This document shows, one piece after another, positions 54,190-63,373 of a DNA stretch of 64,000 nt. Positions within the stretch are counted from its first letter, which is position 1. Every line of letters starts with the position of its first letter. The notes below the pieces were generated by a model. That model was not told the origin of the DNA. It saw only the letters and a program-made list of their open reading frames with translations, and ran no database searches. The stretch spans positions 62,001 through 126,000 of the forward strand of contig JACPFU010000015.1 in NCBI GenBank assembly GCA_016182785.1, written 5' to 3'. The translations under genes and the position numbers were made by a program. Source of the DNA: Lysobacterales bacterium (GTDB lineage: Bacteria > Pseudomonadota > Gammaproteobacteria > Xanthomonadales > Ahniellaceae).

Positions 54190-55944
54190 TTACTTGACCC
54201 CGTGCATGCCGCGCCGGATCAGTGGCGACGCCAGGAAGGCGAGCAGCGCGAAGCCGAGTCCGATCCACATCATCAGCCAGAACAAGTGTTCGTACTTGCC
54301 GGCCGCCTCGGCCCAGGCAGGGCCATGCATCGCCAGTTCGCCGCCATCGGCAATCTCGATCGCGGCGAGCTTGCCGAACAACGCCGCCAGCGTTTCCGAA
54401 AATGCGGTCGCCAGAAACCAGGTACCCATCATCAGACTGACCACACGCGGCACCGACAACTGCGTGACCGCCGATAGCCCGACCGGCGATAGGCACATCT
54501 CCCCGATCTCGAGCACGAAGTACGCAGCTACCAGCCACCACACGCTTGCCTGACCGCCGCTGGCCGCTGCCTGTTGCGCGGCTAGCGCCAGCGGCACGAA
54601 GGAGAGCCCGGCGAACATCAGTCCGGCTGCACTCTTGACCGGTTTCGATGGGTCCAGGCCGCGGCGGTCGAGCCAGCCCCATAGCGAGCTGAACACTGGC
54701 GCCAGCAGCACCAGAAACAGCGCTCCGAGATAAGTCAGCGACCCGCCGGTCTGCGGCAACACGATGGAATCGCGCACCAAGAACCCGAGCATCAGCACGA
54801 AGGCGCCGGCGAACAGCAAGCGCGGCGCGCCGGAACTCGGGTTGCGGTCCGACATCGCTGCGGCAATCACGAATGACAGCGGCGCCAGCAGCAGCGACAC
54901 GATCGACCAGGGCAGCGGTGTGCCGTCGCGAATCACCATGGCCGGCGCAATGTCCTTGGTCAACAGGCGTTCGGTGAATGTGACCCAACTGCCGTAGGTT
55001 TGCTCGTACAGGGTGAAGAACACCAGACACATGAAGATCAGCGTCATCAGCGAGATCATCTGATGACGCTGAACCGGCGTGCATTCGCGCAGCACAAAGA
55101 GGATGAACCAGAGCACCACGGCGAGCATCACCAGAATCATCAAGCCGAGTGCCAGCGAGACGTCGCCGGGGAGCTTGAAGGCACCGTTGGCGACCGCCCA
55201 CATCAGCCCGGCAATCGGCGCCAATCCGAGCAGCGCGCCGCCGTAGATCTTCCACTCGGTGGCCCCGGCCAGCGGCGTCGGTGGTTCGGCGAGTCCGTGC
55301 AGGTAGCGCTGTCCCCAGAGGAACTGCGCCAGTCCGAGCCCCATGCCGATGCCGGCCGCGCCGAACCCCCATTTCCAGCCGAAGGTCTGGCCGAGGTAGC
55401 CGCAGACGATGGATGCGAACAGCGCGCCGAGGTTGATGCCTGCGTAGAACAGCGAGAAGCCGGAGTCGCGGCGCGGGTCTTCCGGCGCGTACAGCTTGCC
55501 GACGATGGTCGAGATGTTCGGCTTGAGGAAGCCCACGCCCATGATGATCAGGGCCAGCGAAAGGTAGAACACGAGCAGCGCGGCATCATCGCGAACCACG
55601 ACACCATCCGCGGCGGTGGTGGCGGTGTGGCCTTCCACCGACATTCCCAGATGGCCGAGGCAGAGCAGGATGCCGCCGAAGACCACGGCCTTGCGCATGC
55701 CGAGGTGGCGGTCGGCCAGCATTCCGCCGAACACCGGGATGCAGTACACGAGCCCGCCATAGGCACCGAGCACGTCGAGGCCGATCGCGTCGCCGAACTT
55801 GTGGTGCTGGATCAGGTACAGCAGCAGCAACGCCTTCATGCCGTAGAACGAGAAGCGCTCCCACATCTCGGTGAAGAAGCAGACATAGACGCCCTTGGGA
55901 TGGCCGAGGAAGTCGCCCGATGTCGAGTGGATTGCCGAGTTCAT
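54190..55944 (-). CDS. POT-family proton-dependent oligopeptide transporter
   Basis: Encodes 584 residues. The first helix carries the family motif E-x-x-E-R-F (CFFTEMWERFSFYGM), and FYAGINLGALFASIVCGYLG is a PTR2 signature region. FLKPNISTIVG and a dozen hydrophobic segments complete the fold. It imports di- and tripeptides with protons and is consistent with the adjacent S9 peptidase that could supply them. The ATG at 55944 is preceded by GGGCAGG. It is divergent from the peptidase gene (127 bases between the starts). Confidence 0.9.
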   Translation of the reverse strand: MNSAIHSTSGDFLGHPKGVYVCFFTEMWERFSFYGMKALLLLYLIQHHKFGDAIGLDVLGAYGGLVYCIPVFGGMLADRHLGMRKAVVFGGILLCLGHLGMSVEGHTATTAADGVVVRDDAALLVFYLSLALIIMGVGFLKPNISTIVGKLYAPEDPRRDSGFSLFYAGINLGALFASIVCGYLGQTFGWKWGFGAAGIGMGLGLAQFLWGQRYLHGLAEPPTPLAGATEWKIYGGALLGLAPIAGLMWAVANGAFKLPGDVSLALGLMILVMLAVVLWFILFVLRECTPVQRHQMISLMTLIFMCLVFFTLYEQTYGSWVTFTERLLTKDIAPAMVIRDGTPLPWSIVSLLLAPLSFVIAAAMSDRNPSSGAPRLLFAGAFVLMLGFLVRDSIVLPQTGGSLTYLGALFLVLLAPVFSSLWGWLDRRGLDPSKPVKSAAGLMFAGLSFVPLALAAQQAAASGGQASVWWLVAAYFVLEIGEMCLSPVGLSAVTQLSVPRVVSLMMGTWFLATAFSETLAALFGKLAAIEIADGGELAMHGPAWAEAAGKYEHLFWLMMWIGLGFALLAFLASPLIRRGMHGVK

Positions 55945-56014
55945 GACCTGCCCTGGATTCGCTGGATCACCCAGTATGCCCGGCCCGCATCGGCCACGGC
56001 CAGTCCCGCGGCGC

Positions 56015-56043
56015 TTGGAGTGCCCGGCGCGGGCGACTACGAT
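56015..56043 (+). promoter_or_regulatory. Possible promoter of the S9 peptidase gene
   Basis: TTGGAG (56015-56020) and TACGAT (56038-56043) are separated by exactly 17 bases. Start is predicted near 56050, giving a leader of about 22 bases with the GAGGAG ribosome site. Confidence 0.4.
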
Positions 56044-56071
56044 GCCGGTCCCGTCTCTGAGGAGTCCCGCC

Positions 56072-58120
56072 ATGCGTGTGCTTGCCCTGGGCGCGTTCGC
56101 GCTCGTTGCCGCCGGATCGGTGTTCGCCGAACCGCGCGGATTCAACGTCGACGATCTGGTCAATCTCGACCGCGTTGCCGATCCGCGCTTGTCGCCGGAC
56201 GGGCGCCAGGTCGCGTTCCAGTTGCGCGAGACCGATTACGCCGCGAACAAGGGCATGCAGAGCCTGTGGCTGGTGCCGGCAGATGGTTCGACCGCGCCGC
56301 GTCGGCTGACGGCGAAGGGCGCGACCTCGGTCGGGCCGCGCTGGTCGCGTGATGGTCGATCCATCTACTTCCTGAGCCCGCGCTCGGGCTCGATGCAGGT
56401 GTGGCAGCTGCCGCTTGGCGGCGGCGAAGCGATGCAGGTCAGCGACTATCCGCTCGATGTCGGCACCTTCCAGCTGTCGCCGAATGGCCAGCAGCTGGCG
56501 ATCACGTTCGAGGTGTTCAACGACTGCGACACGCTCGAGTGCAGCAAGAAGCGTCTCGATGAAGTTGCCGCAATCAAGGCCAGCGGCAAGGTTTACGACA
56601 AGCTGTTCATCCGCCACTGGGACACATGGTCGGACGGTCGCCGCAGCCAGCTGTTCGTCGCCGACCTCGGTGCCGACGGCCGCGCCGAAGCCGCGCCGGC
56701 CTGGGTCAGCAAGGGCATCGATGGCGATGTGCCCTCCAAGCCGTTTGGCGACGAGAGCGAATACGCCTGGTCGCCCGATGGCAAGACCCTCGCTTTCGCG
56801 GCCCGCATCGCCGGCCGCAGCGAAGCCTGGAGCACCAACTTCGACCTGTTCACCGCGCCCGCCGATGCGTCGGCCAAGCCCGCGAACCTGACCGATGCGA
56901 ACGATGCCTGGGACGGTTACCCGCTGTATTCGCACGACGGCAAGACGCTGTACTACCTCGCCATGAGCCGCCCGACCTTCGAGGCCGACCGCTTCCAGAT
57001 CAAGGCGCGCGACCTGGCCAGCGGCGCTACCCGCGACATCGCCGCCGATTGGGATCGATCCGCCGGCCCGTTGCAGCTCTCGGCCGATGGCAAGACGCTG
57101 TACACGAGCAGCGACTCCGACGGCGAGCATCCGCTGTTCGCGATCGACGCAAGGTCCGGCAAGGTCAGCGACCTGACCGGCGCCGGCAACATCGCGGCGT
57201 TCTCGATCGGTGCGAATGGCTATGTGTTCGCGCGCGACACGCTGACCTCACCGGTACACCTGTTCGCGCGCACGGCGAAAAATGGCGGCGAGAAGCAGCT
57301 GACCAAGTTCAATGCCGACAAGCTCGCCGGCATCACCATGGGCGCACCCGAGTTCTTCGAGTTCAAGGGCTGGAATGGTGAGCGTGTGGAAGGCTATGTG
57401 GTCAAGCCGTGGAATTACGAAGCGGGCAAGAAGTACCCGATCGCCTTCCTGGTGCATGGCGGTCCGCAGGGCGCGTTCGGCAACGACTGGCACTACCGCT
57501 GGAACCCGCAGACCTATGCCGGCGCCGGCTTTGCGGTGATCGCGATCAACTTCCACGGCTCCACCGGCTACGGCCAGAAGTTCACTGATTCGATCTCCGG
57601 CGACTGGGGCGGCAAGCCGCTCGAAGATCTGAAGCAGGGCATGGCCGCGGCGGTCGCGAAGTACGACTGGCTCGATCGCGACAAGGCCTGCGCGCTCGGC
57701 GGTTCCTACGGCGGCTACATGATGAACTGGATCGCCGGCAACTGGACCGACGGCTTCGACTGCCTGGTCTCGCATGCGTCGATCTTCGACAACCGCTTCA
57801 TGGGCTACAGCACCGAGGAACTGTGGTTCGACGAGTGGGAAATGCAGGGCACGCCCTACGAGCAGCCGGCGAACTACGAGCGCCACAACCCGGTCAACCA
57901 CGTCAAGGACTGGAAGATCCCGACGCTCGTCGTGCACGGCGCACTCGACTACCGCGTGCCGGTCGAGGAGGGCATCGCCCTGTTCACCGCGCTGCAGCGC
58001 CGCGGCATCGAGTCCAAGTTCCTGTTCTTCCCGGACGAGAACCACTGGATCCTGAAGCCGCACAACTCGGTGCAGTGGCACAACGAAGTCGATGCCTGGT
58101 TGAAGGCGCATCTCGAGTGA
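56072..58120 (+). CDS. S9-family prolyl oligopeptidase / dipeptidyl aminopeptidase, secreted
   Basis: Encodes 682 residues with signal peptide MRVLALGAFALVAAGSVFAE. Residues about 30-400 form a beta-propeller (DPRLSPDGRQVAFQLRET; EYAWSPDGKTLAFAARI; YPLYSHDGKTLYYL). The C-terminal alpha/beta-hydrolase carries the triad Ser545 (GGSYGGYMMN), Asp626 (GALDYRVP) and His658 (DENHWILKP). This fits an S9C/DPP-like enzyme that cuts short peptides in the periplasm. GAGGAG precedes the ATG at 56072. It is divergent from the POT transporter, a functional pairing. Confidence 0.92.
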   Translation: MRVLALGAFALVAAGSVFAEPRGFNVDDLVNLDRVADPRLSPDGRQVAFQLRETDYAANKGMQSLWLVPADGSTAPRRLTAKGATSVGPRWSRDGRSIYFLSPRSGSMQVWQLPLGGGEAMQVSDYPLDVGTFQLSPNGQQLAITFEVFNDCDTLECSKKRLDEVAAIKASGKVYDKLFIRHWDTWSDGRRSQLFVADLGADGRAEAAPAWVSKGIDGDVPSKPFGDESEYAWSPDGKTLAFAARIAGRSEAWSTNFDLFTAPADASAKPANLTDANDAWDGYPLYSHDGKTLYYLAMSRPTFEADRFQIKARDLASGATRDIAADWDRSAGPLQLSADGKTLYTSSDSDGEHPLFAIDARSGKVSDLTGAGNIAAFSIGANGYVFARDTLTSPVHLFARTAKNGGEKQLTKFNADKLAGITMGAPEFFEFKGWNGERVEGYVVKPWNYEAGKKYPIAFLVHGGPQGAFGNDWHYRWNPQTYAGAGFAVIAINFHGSTGYGQKFTDSISGDWGGKPLEDLKQGMAAAVAKYDWLDRDKACALGGSYGGYMMNWIAGNWTDGFDCLVSHASIFDNRFMGYSTEELWFDEWEMQGTPYEQPANYERHNPVNHVKDWKIPTLVVHGALDYRVPVEEGIALFTALQRRGIESKFLFFPDENHWILKPHNSVQWHNEVDAWLKAHLE

Positions 58121-58127
58121 ATTCCGG

Positions 58128-58167
58128 CAGGCCTAGTTGCATCACTCAGCGGAGTGCAAGCGGCCTG
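58128..58167 (+). terminator. Imperfect hairpin after the S9 peptidase gene
   Basis: Outer stem CAGGCC/GGCCTG with an inner stem TTGCA-CTC/GAG-TGCAA and an AGCG loop (58128-58167). It lies just after the stop codon; only TCTCTCC follows. Weak terminator candidate. Confidence 0.4.
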
Positions 58168-58207
58168 TCTCTCCAGATCGGTCGCCGCGGAACTTCGCGG
58201 TGCTGTG

Positions 58208-58213
58208 GATAAT
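58208..58213 (+). promoter_or_regulatory. Candidate -10 for the cupin operon
   Basis: GATAAT lies 20 bases upstream of the ATG at 58233; no good -35 is found at the usual distance. The start would be near 58220, leaving a 13-base leader. Confidence 0.3.
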
Positions 58214-58232
58214 CCCAGCAGAGAGCGACGCG

Positions 58233-58694
58233 ATGAGGCGAACGGACGATGCGGAAGATGTGGACATGGATGGGGTGATCGAGTTCCGCAGCGGGACAGC
58301 GCTGTATGCAATCGCGGTGCGCAGCCCGGCGCCAGGGACGGTTCGATTCGTGACGCCGCCGGAGGCAGCGCTCCAGGTGGGTGTGCTGGATCGACCCGCC
58401 GGTCATGAAGTCGCGGCGCACACGCATCCAGCGACTCCAATGTTCGTCTCCGGCGGATCGGAATTTCTCTATGTCGAGACCGGGCGCATCAGTGTGAACT
58501 TGTACGACGAGGCCTGGCGTCAGCTCGGTGCATGCGAGCTTGGTACCGGCGATCACATCGTGATGCTGCGTGGCGGGCACGCGGTGACCTACCTGGTACC
58601 GTCAAGATTGATCGAAGTGAAGCAGGGGCCGGTTTCCGCCGCGGGTCCGCTGAAGGTGTTTCGCCACGCCCGGTTGTCGGACGCCCCGGGATGA
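58233..58694 (+). CDS. Small cupin protein
   Basis: Encodes 153 residues, one beta-barrel cupin: VGVLDRPAGHEVAAHTHPATP is metal-binding motif 1 with two histidines, and LGTGDHIVMLRGGHAVTYL is motif 2. The fold resembles small sugar-modifying or metal-binding cupins (WbuC-like), but the function is unclear. Its stop overlaps the start of the aminotransferase (ATGA), so it is likely part of the same surface-glycan cassette. An internal ATG at 58266 is less well placed. Confidence 0.78.
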   Translation: MRRTDDAEDVDMDGVIEFRSGTALYAIAVRSPAPGTVRFVTPPEAALQVGVLDRPAGHEVAAHTHPATPMFVSGGSEFLYVETGRISVNLYDEAWRQLGACELGTGDHIVMLRGGHAVTYLVPSRLIEVKQGPVSAAGPLKVFRHARLSDAPG

Positions 58695-59803
58695 GTGTCC
58701 GGATCGCCGTCAACGAGCCGCACATCACCGAAACCGCAAAGCGCCTCGTGCAACAGACCATGGAGAGCGGCTTCGTGTCCTCTGCCGGGCCGATGGTTCG
58801 GCAATTCGAATCGACCTTCGCCGCATTCCTTGGTGTCGAGCATGCGGTCACCATCAACAGCGGCACGAGCGCGCTCCATCTCGCGCTGCTGGCATTGGGC
58901 ATTGGTCCGGGCGACGAGGTGATCGTGCCCGACTTCACGATGATCGCGACCGTCAACGCCGTGCTCTACTGCGGTGCGACACCGGTGCTCGTCGATGTCG
59001 ATCCAGAGATCTTCACGCTCGATCCGGGTCTGATCGAGGCCCGCATCACGCCCCGGACACGCGCGTTGATCGTGGTGCATCTCTACGGCCACAGCGCCGA
59101 CATGCAGCCGATCATGGCCATGGCCAGGATGCGCGGGCTCGCCGTGGTCGAGGATGCCGCAGAAGCACATGGCGCTCGCTGTCGCGGAAGACTGTGCGGA
59201 AGCCTTGGTGACATCGCCGCCTTCAGCTTCTACGGCAACAAGCTGATCACCACTGGCGAAGGCGGCATGGTGGTCACCGACGATGCAGCGCTCGCCGCAC
59301 GAGTGCGCAGCCTCCGCGACATGGCGCACGATCCCGAGAAGCGGTTCCGCCACGTCGAGTTGGGATTCAGCTTTCGCATGAGCAGCCTGCAGGCTGCCCT
59401 TGGCCTGGGTCAGCTGCAGCATGTGGATGAACTGCTGGCCCGCAAACAGCGCATGGCCGAGCACTATCGGCGCCGGTTGGCAGAACACGCTGGGCTGCGC
59501 CTGCCGGTGACCAAGGACTGGGCGGAGAACATGCACTGGATGTTCTCCGTCCTCGTCGAGCCTCAGGCCGGCATGACGCGCGATGCGTTTTGCGCGGCAT
59601 TGAGGTCTCGCGGCATCGATACCCGCGACTTCTTCCTGCCCTGCAGCACTCAACCACTGCTGCGCGGGCGCCTGCCCGCGAACGACACGTTTCCGGTGTC
59701 GAACGACATTGCCGCGCGCGGATGCTATCTGCCGTCCGGGCTGGCCCTGACCGAGATGCAGATCGACGCCGTCTGTGACGCGGTCGACGAGGTGCTGGCT
59801 TGA
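58691..59803 (+). CDS. DegT/DnrJ/EryC1/StrS family aminotransferase
   Basis: Encodes 370 residues. It is a PLP enzyme that normally transaminates a keto-sugar nucleotide. INSGTSALHLALLALGIGPG, VVEDAAEAHGA and SFYGNKLITTGEGG (Lys184 as Schiff base) are classical family motifs. It starts at ATG 58691, overlapping the cupin stop. Its stop overlaps the TTG of the next gene. It would produce an amino-sugar for the glycosyltransferase encoded next. Confidence 0.93.
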   Translation: MSVRIAVNEPHITETAKRLVQQTMESGFVSSAGPMVRQFESTFAAFLGVEHAVTINSGTSALHLALLALGIGPGDEVIVPDFTMIATVNAVLYCGATPVLVDVDPEIFTLDPGLIEARITPRTRALIVVHLYGHSADMQPIMAMARMRGLAVVEDAAEAHGARCRGRLCGSLGDIAAFSFYGNKLITTGEGGMVVTDDAALAARVRSLRDMAHDPEKRFRHVELGFSFRMSSLQAALGLGQLQHVDELLARKQRMAEHYRRRLAEHAGLRLPVTKDWAENMHWMFSVLVEPQAGMTRDAFCAALRSRGIDTRDFFLPCSTQPLLRGRLPANDTFPVSNDIAARGCYLPSGLALTEMQIDAVCDAVDEVLA

Positions 59804-62046
59804 TCCTGAGGGCGTTGTTGCGACGCCTGGTGCGCGGCATTGAACGCAGTGGTGCGCACCGGGTCCTGCTCGCGCCCATCGGATTGCTGCTTCACATTGA
59901 CGAACCGCTGCAACGTCGCGCGCGTGTTGCCGCCTTGCGTCCGGCAGCCGTTGCCGCGCTCGACTGGGGATGCGGCATCAGCATCGTCATTCCGGAACGC
60001 GGAGGTGGTGAAATGCTGGCGCGCTGTCTGGACAGCCTGGCGATCGCGCGCCGCAACGTCGACGAGCCGACCGAGGTCATCGTCATCGTGAACGGGTCCC
60101 CGCGCGAGGACTACAGCGGCCTGGCAGCGCGCCACCCGGACCTGGTCTGGCAATTCCACGCGCAGCCACTCGGCTTCACCCGCGCGGTACTGCACGGCAT
60201 CGCGTTGGCCAGGCTCGGCGGTGTCTACTTGCTCAACAACGACATGATCCTGGCGCCGGACGCACTGGCCGCGTTGCTGCCCGTGCGTGCGCCGCATGTG
60301 TTCGGCATCGCTTCGGAGATCGAGTTCGAAGGCGGGCGGCGCCGCGAAGAAACCGGGTGGACGCGGATGCACCTGGAAGATGGTCTGCCCAATCCGTATC
60401 ACCAGCCACCCGGCAGCGATGTCTTGCGTGGCGTGGTCTGGGCCGGCGCCGGCTCCGCCCTGTATCCGCGCCAACTGCTCGCGCAGTTGATGCCCGGCAG
60501 TCTGGTCTTCGATCCGTTCTATTGGGAAGACGTCGACCTCGGGCTGCGCGCCTGGCGCTTGGGCTACGACAGCGTGGTCTGCCCGGCGTCCAAGGTGGTC
60601 CATGGGCACCGCGTGACCGTGCGCCGCTACTACAGCGAAGACCAGGTGGCGCGGGTGTTCGAACGCAATCGTCTGCAATTGCTCCTCCGCCATCCTTCCG
60701 CGGATGTGCAGACGCAGGCACTGTGGCTGCGTCTGCGCGGGCTGTGCCCGCGTTCGATGCTCGAACTGGTCCGGCCCAGCGTGCTGGTCGCGCTCTGGAG
60801 GACGCGGCGGGAGCTGCGCCAGTCCGTCTGCGACGACACTGACTACGCGACGATGTCGTCGCAGGTGGCGCGGCCCCACCGCGGGCGGTCTTGCGTGCTG
60901 ATGGTGTCGCCGTTCGCCTTGCATCCCCAACGCCACGGCGGCGCGGTGCGCAGCATGCAACTCGCAAGAGATCTGTCGCGCGATTTCGACGTGGTCCTGC
61001 TGAGCGACGAGCGCGAGCTATACCCGGATTGTGCCGAGTTGGCGGATGCACCCTTCGCATCGGTGCATCTCGTTTCCGGTCGACCGGAGCTGCCGTCCGC
61101 GCAGGGCGCGGACCGGGTTGCGCGCATGCGCAATCATGCGCATCGCAGGCTGCGCAGCGAGTTGCGGCGGCTGATCGAGACGCGCAAGCCGGCAGCAGTG
61201 ATCGTCGAACACATGGAGCTCGGCGATTTGATCGAGGTGCCGACGGTGCACACCCCGGTGTGGCTGCTGAGTCTCCACGACGTCTTGTTGCAGCCGGATG
61301 ATCCGCGGCAACAGGCGGCGGACGACCACGAACTGGCGTGCATGCGCCGCTACCAGGGACGAATCGTAAGCTCCGCGGAGGACCAGGAACTGCTGGGTTG
61401 TCTGTCCACCTGCCTGGTCGGCAATGGAGTTGACCTCGGCACGGCGGACGATTACGTGTCGTCCGCCGGCAAGCGCGGCATCCTGTTCGTGGGGCCGTTC
61501 CGGGCACCGATCAACCTCGAAGGTATCATCGACTTCCTGCAGCGGGTCTATCCCCGGTTGTTGTCCGAGGTCCAGGGCATTTCACTCACGATCGTGGGTG
61601 GCATCGGCGCGCAGGCGCGGGTCGCGCAGCTCCCCTGTTTTGCGCATCCTTCGATTCGTCTGCTGGAGCAGGTCGAGGACATGCCGAGCCTGATCCGCGC
61701 GCATGCAGTCACCATCAACCCGCAGGGCAGCCTGCGCGGCTCCAGCTTGAAAGTGATCGAGTCGCTCGCCGCCGGTCGCATCTGCGTCAGCACGCGTTCC
61801 GGTGCGCGCGGTCACTTGGCCGCCGGTTTCGACGCTTTGCTCATCGTCGACGATGCTGCCGAATTCGCGGACGTGCTGGCTCGCGTCCTGCTCGACGAAA
61901 CACGGCGACTGCAGCTCGAGCGCCCTCAGCACGATCGCCTCGCGCCCCACGACTGGAGCGTGCAGGGTCGGCGATTGCGCGACCATCTCGTCCAGTGCAT
62001 CGCCGAACATCACGCAGCGCCGGCCACCACCGATGCGCGCCGTTGA
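59800..62046 (+). CDS. Fused GT2-GT4 glycosyltransferase
   Basis: Encodes 748 residues from TTG 59800, which overlaps the aminotransferase stop (TTGA). Residues 55-300 form a GT2-like domain: GISIVIPERGGGEMLARCL, LLNNDMILAPDAL as the D-x-D-like site and WEDVDLGLRAWRLGYD. Residues about 360-740 form a GT4-like, GT-B domain: CVLMVSPFALHPQRHGGAVR at its start and SSLKVIESLAAGRICVSTRSG, containing the E-x7-E region. It probably adds two sugars to one glycan. No transmembrane segment is clear. Confidence 0.85.
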   Translation: MILRALLRRLVRGIERSGAHRVLLAPIGLLLHIDEPLQRRARVAALRPAAVAALDWGCGISIVIPERGGGEMLARCLDSLAIARRNVDEPTEVIVIVNGSPREDYSGLAARHPDLVWQFHAQPLGFTRAVLHGIALARLGGVYLLNNDMILAPDALAALLPVRAPHVFGIASEIEFEGGRRREETGWTRMHLEDGLPNPYHQPPGSDVLRGVVWAGAGSALYPRQLLAQLMPGSLVFDPFYWEDVDLGLRAWRLGYDSVVCPASKVVHGHRVTVRRYYSEDQVARVFERNRLQLLLRHPSADVQTQALWLRLRGLCPRSMLELVRPSVLVALWRTRRELRQSVCDDTDYATMSSQVARPHRGRSCVLMVSPFALHPQRHGGAVRSMQLARDLSRDFDVVLLSDERELYPDCAELADAPFASVHLVSGRPELPSAQGADRVARMRNHAHRRLRSELRRLIETRKPAAVIVEHMELGDLIEVPTVHTPVWLLSLHDVLLQPDDPRQQAADDHELACMRRYQGRIVSSAEDQELLGCLSTCLVGNGVDLGTADDYVSSAGKRGILFVGPFRAPINLEGIIDFLQRVYPRLLSEVQGISLTIVGGIGAQARVAQLPCFAHPSIRLLEQVEDMPSLIRAHAVTINPQGSLRGSSLKVIESLAAGRICVSTRSGARGHLAAGFDALLIVDDAAEFADVLARVLLDETRRLQLERPQHDRLAPHDWSVQGRRLRDHLVQCIAEHHAAPATTDARR

Positions 62047-62096
62047 GTATTGCGGCGAGCTTGGGGTGCACGGGCTGGCGCGACTCGGCGACTGCA

Positions 62097-63200
62097 TCAG
62101 GCGTCGCGATCCGGGCTCTGCGCGATACGCCGCGCCCGCACTGCCTTCGCCAGATCGTCGAGCAGGGCTTCGGTGTGTGCCCAGCCGATGCAGGCGTCGG
62201 TGATCGAGACGCCGTAGTGGAGGGGTTGGCCCGGCATCAGGTCCTGGCGGCCTTCGTGCAGGTGGCTTTCGATCATCACGCCGGCGATGCGGCGCTCGCC
62301 GTTGCCGAGTTGCCGTGCGACGTCGGCACCGACGTCGAGTTGTCGCGCGAACTGCTTGCTCGAATTGGCGTGCGAGAAGTCGACCATCACCCGCTCGGAG
62401 AGTCCGGACGCGCGCAGTTCCTGGCAGGCGGCACCGACATGCGCGGCATCGTAGTTCGGTTGTCGTCCACCGCGCAGGATCAGGTGGCAGTCGTCATTGC
62501 CGGCGGTGGCGACGATCGCGGAATGGCCGCCCTTGGTCACCGACAGGAAGTGATGCGGTGCGGCGGCCGCCTTGATCGCGTCGACCGCGATGCGGACGTT
62601 GCCGTCGGTGCCGTTCTTGAAGCCGACCGGACAGGACAGGCCGGACGCGAGCTGGCGGTGCGACTGGCTTTCGGTGGTACGCGCGCCGATCGCGCCCCAG
62701 CTGATCAGGTCGGCGGTGTATTGCGGCGAGATCAGGTCCAGGAACTCGGTCGCGGCGGGCAGGTCGAGTTCGTTGATTTCCAGCAGCAGGTGCCGCGCCA
62801 TGCGCAGGCCGCTGTTGATGTCGTAGCTGTCGTCGAGCTTCGGGTCGTTGATGAAGCCCTTCCAGCCCACCGTGGTGCGCGGTTTCTCGAAGTAGACGCG
62901 CATCACCACTTCCAGGTCGGCGCCGAGTCGCTGTCGCACCTGCGCCAGGCGCTGTGCGTAGTCGAGCGCCGCTTTCGCGTCGTGGATCGAACACGGGCCG
63001 ACCACAACCAGCAGGCGGTCGTCGGCACCGTGCAGCACGCGATGGATCGCGTCGCGCGCACCGGCCGTGGTCTGCGCGGCGCGCGCCGAACACGGGAACT
63101 CGCGCATCAGGTGCGCGGGCGGCGCCAGCTCGCGGATGGCGCGGATGCGCAGGTCGTCGGTGGCGGGAATGGCGTTCGGCTGGACCAGTTTCAGGGACAT
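62097..63200 (-). CDS. aroG: 3-deoxy-7-phosphoheptulonate synthase (DAHP synthase), AroFGH class I
   Basis: Encodes 367 residues. It catalyses the first step of the shikimate pathway, erythrose 4-phosphate plus phosphoenolpyruvate. VVVGPCSIHD, MRVYFEKPRTTVGWKG, ARTTESQSHRQLASGL, VGFKNGTDGNV and VMVDFSHANSSKQ are all class I motifs with the metal- and PEP-binding residues. ATG at 63200 has GAGGAG close by; longer frames lack homology. It is preceded by a terminator and a leader peptide with aromatic codons, an attenuator. Confidence 0.95.
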   Translation of the reverse strand: MSLKLVQPNAIPATDDLRIRAIRELAPPAHLMREFPCSARAAQTTAGARDAIHRVLHGADDRLLVVVGPCSIHDAKAALDYAQRLAQVRQRLGADLEVVMRVYFEKPRTTVGWKGFINDPKLDDSYDINSGLRMARHLLLEINELDLPAATEFLDLISPQYTADLISWGAIGARTTESQSHRQLASGLSCPVGFKNGTDGNVRIAVDAIKAAAAPHHFLSVTKGGHSAIVATAGNDDCHLILRGGRQPNYDAAHVGAACQELRASGLSERVMVDFSHANSSKQFARQLDVGADVARQLGNGERRIAGVMIESHLHEGRQDLMPGQPLHYGVSITDACIGWAHTEALLDDLAKAVRARRIAQSPDRDA

Positions 63201-63241
63201 CTCGGCGGGCTCCTCGGGGATCTGGGTCTCCCGTCGGCCAC

Positions 63242-63271
63242 AAAAAAACCGCCAGGATCGCTGGCGGTTTT
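63242..63271 (-). terminator. Attenuator terminator upstream of aroG
   Basis: A perfect 11-bp stem (63261-63271 and 63245-63255) with a 5-base loop, and on the minus strand a run of seven T bases (63248-63242). It lies 41 bases upstream of the aroG start and 22 bases after the stop codon of the leader peptide. The 5' arm on the minus strand contains ACCGCC, which can pair with GGCGGT in the leader (63318-63323), a possible antiterminator. Confidence 0.88.
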
Positions 63272-63292
63272 CGAAGGTTCGGTCGTTTGCTG

Positions 63293-63373
63293 TTACACGC
63301 GCACCGGTCTGCCTTCCACCGCCCGAGGGCTCGGAAAGTAGTACCAATAAAAGCTGGCGCAGGCGGTGTGCAT
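63293..63373 (-). CDS. aroG leader peptide (aromatic amino-acid attenuator)
   Basis: A 26-residue frame: ATG at 63373, stop TAA at 63293-63295. Residues 8-13 are Phe-Tyr-Trp-Tyr-Tyr-Phe (SFYWYYFP in context), so six of the first 13 residues are aromatic and cover all three end products of the pathway. It is followed by the terminator at 63242-63271 and then by aroG. The codons are TTT TAT TGG TAC TAC TTT. When charged Phe, Tyr or Trp tRNA is scarce, a stalled ribosome would free the antiterminator. No strong ribosome site is visible, so it may be expressed leaderless. Confidence 0.85.
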   Translation of the reverse strand: MHTACASFYWYYFPSPRAVEGRPVRV

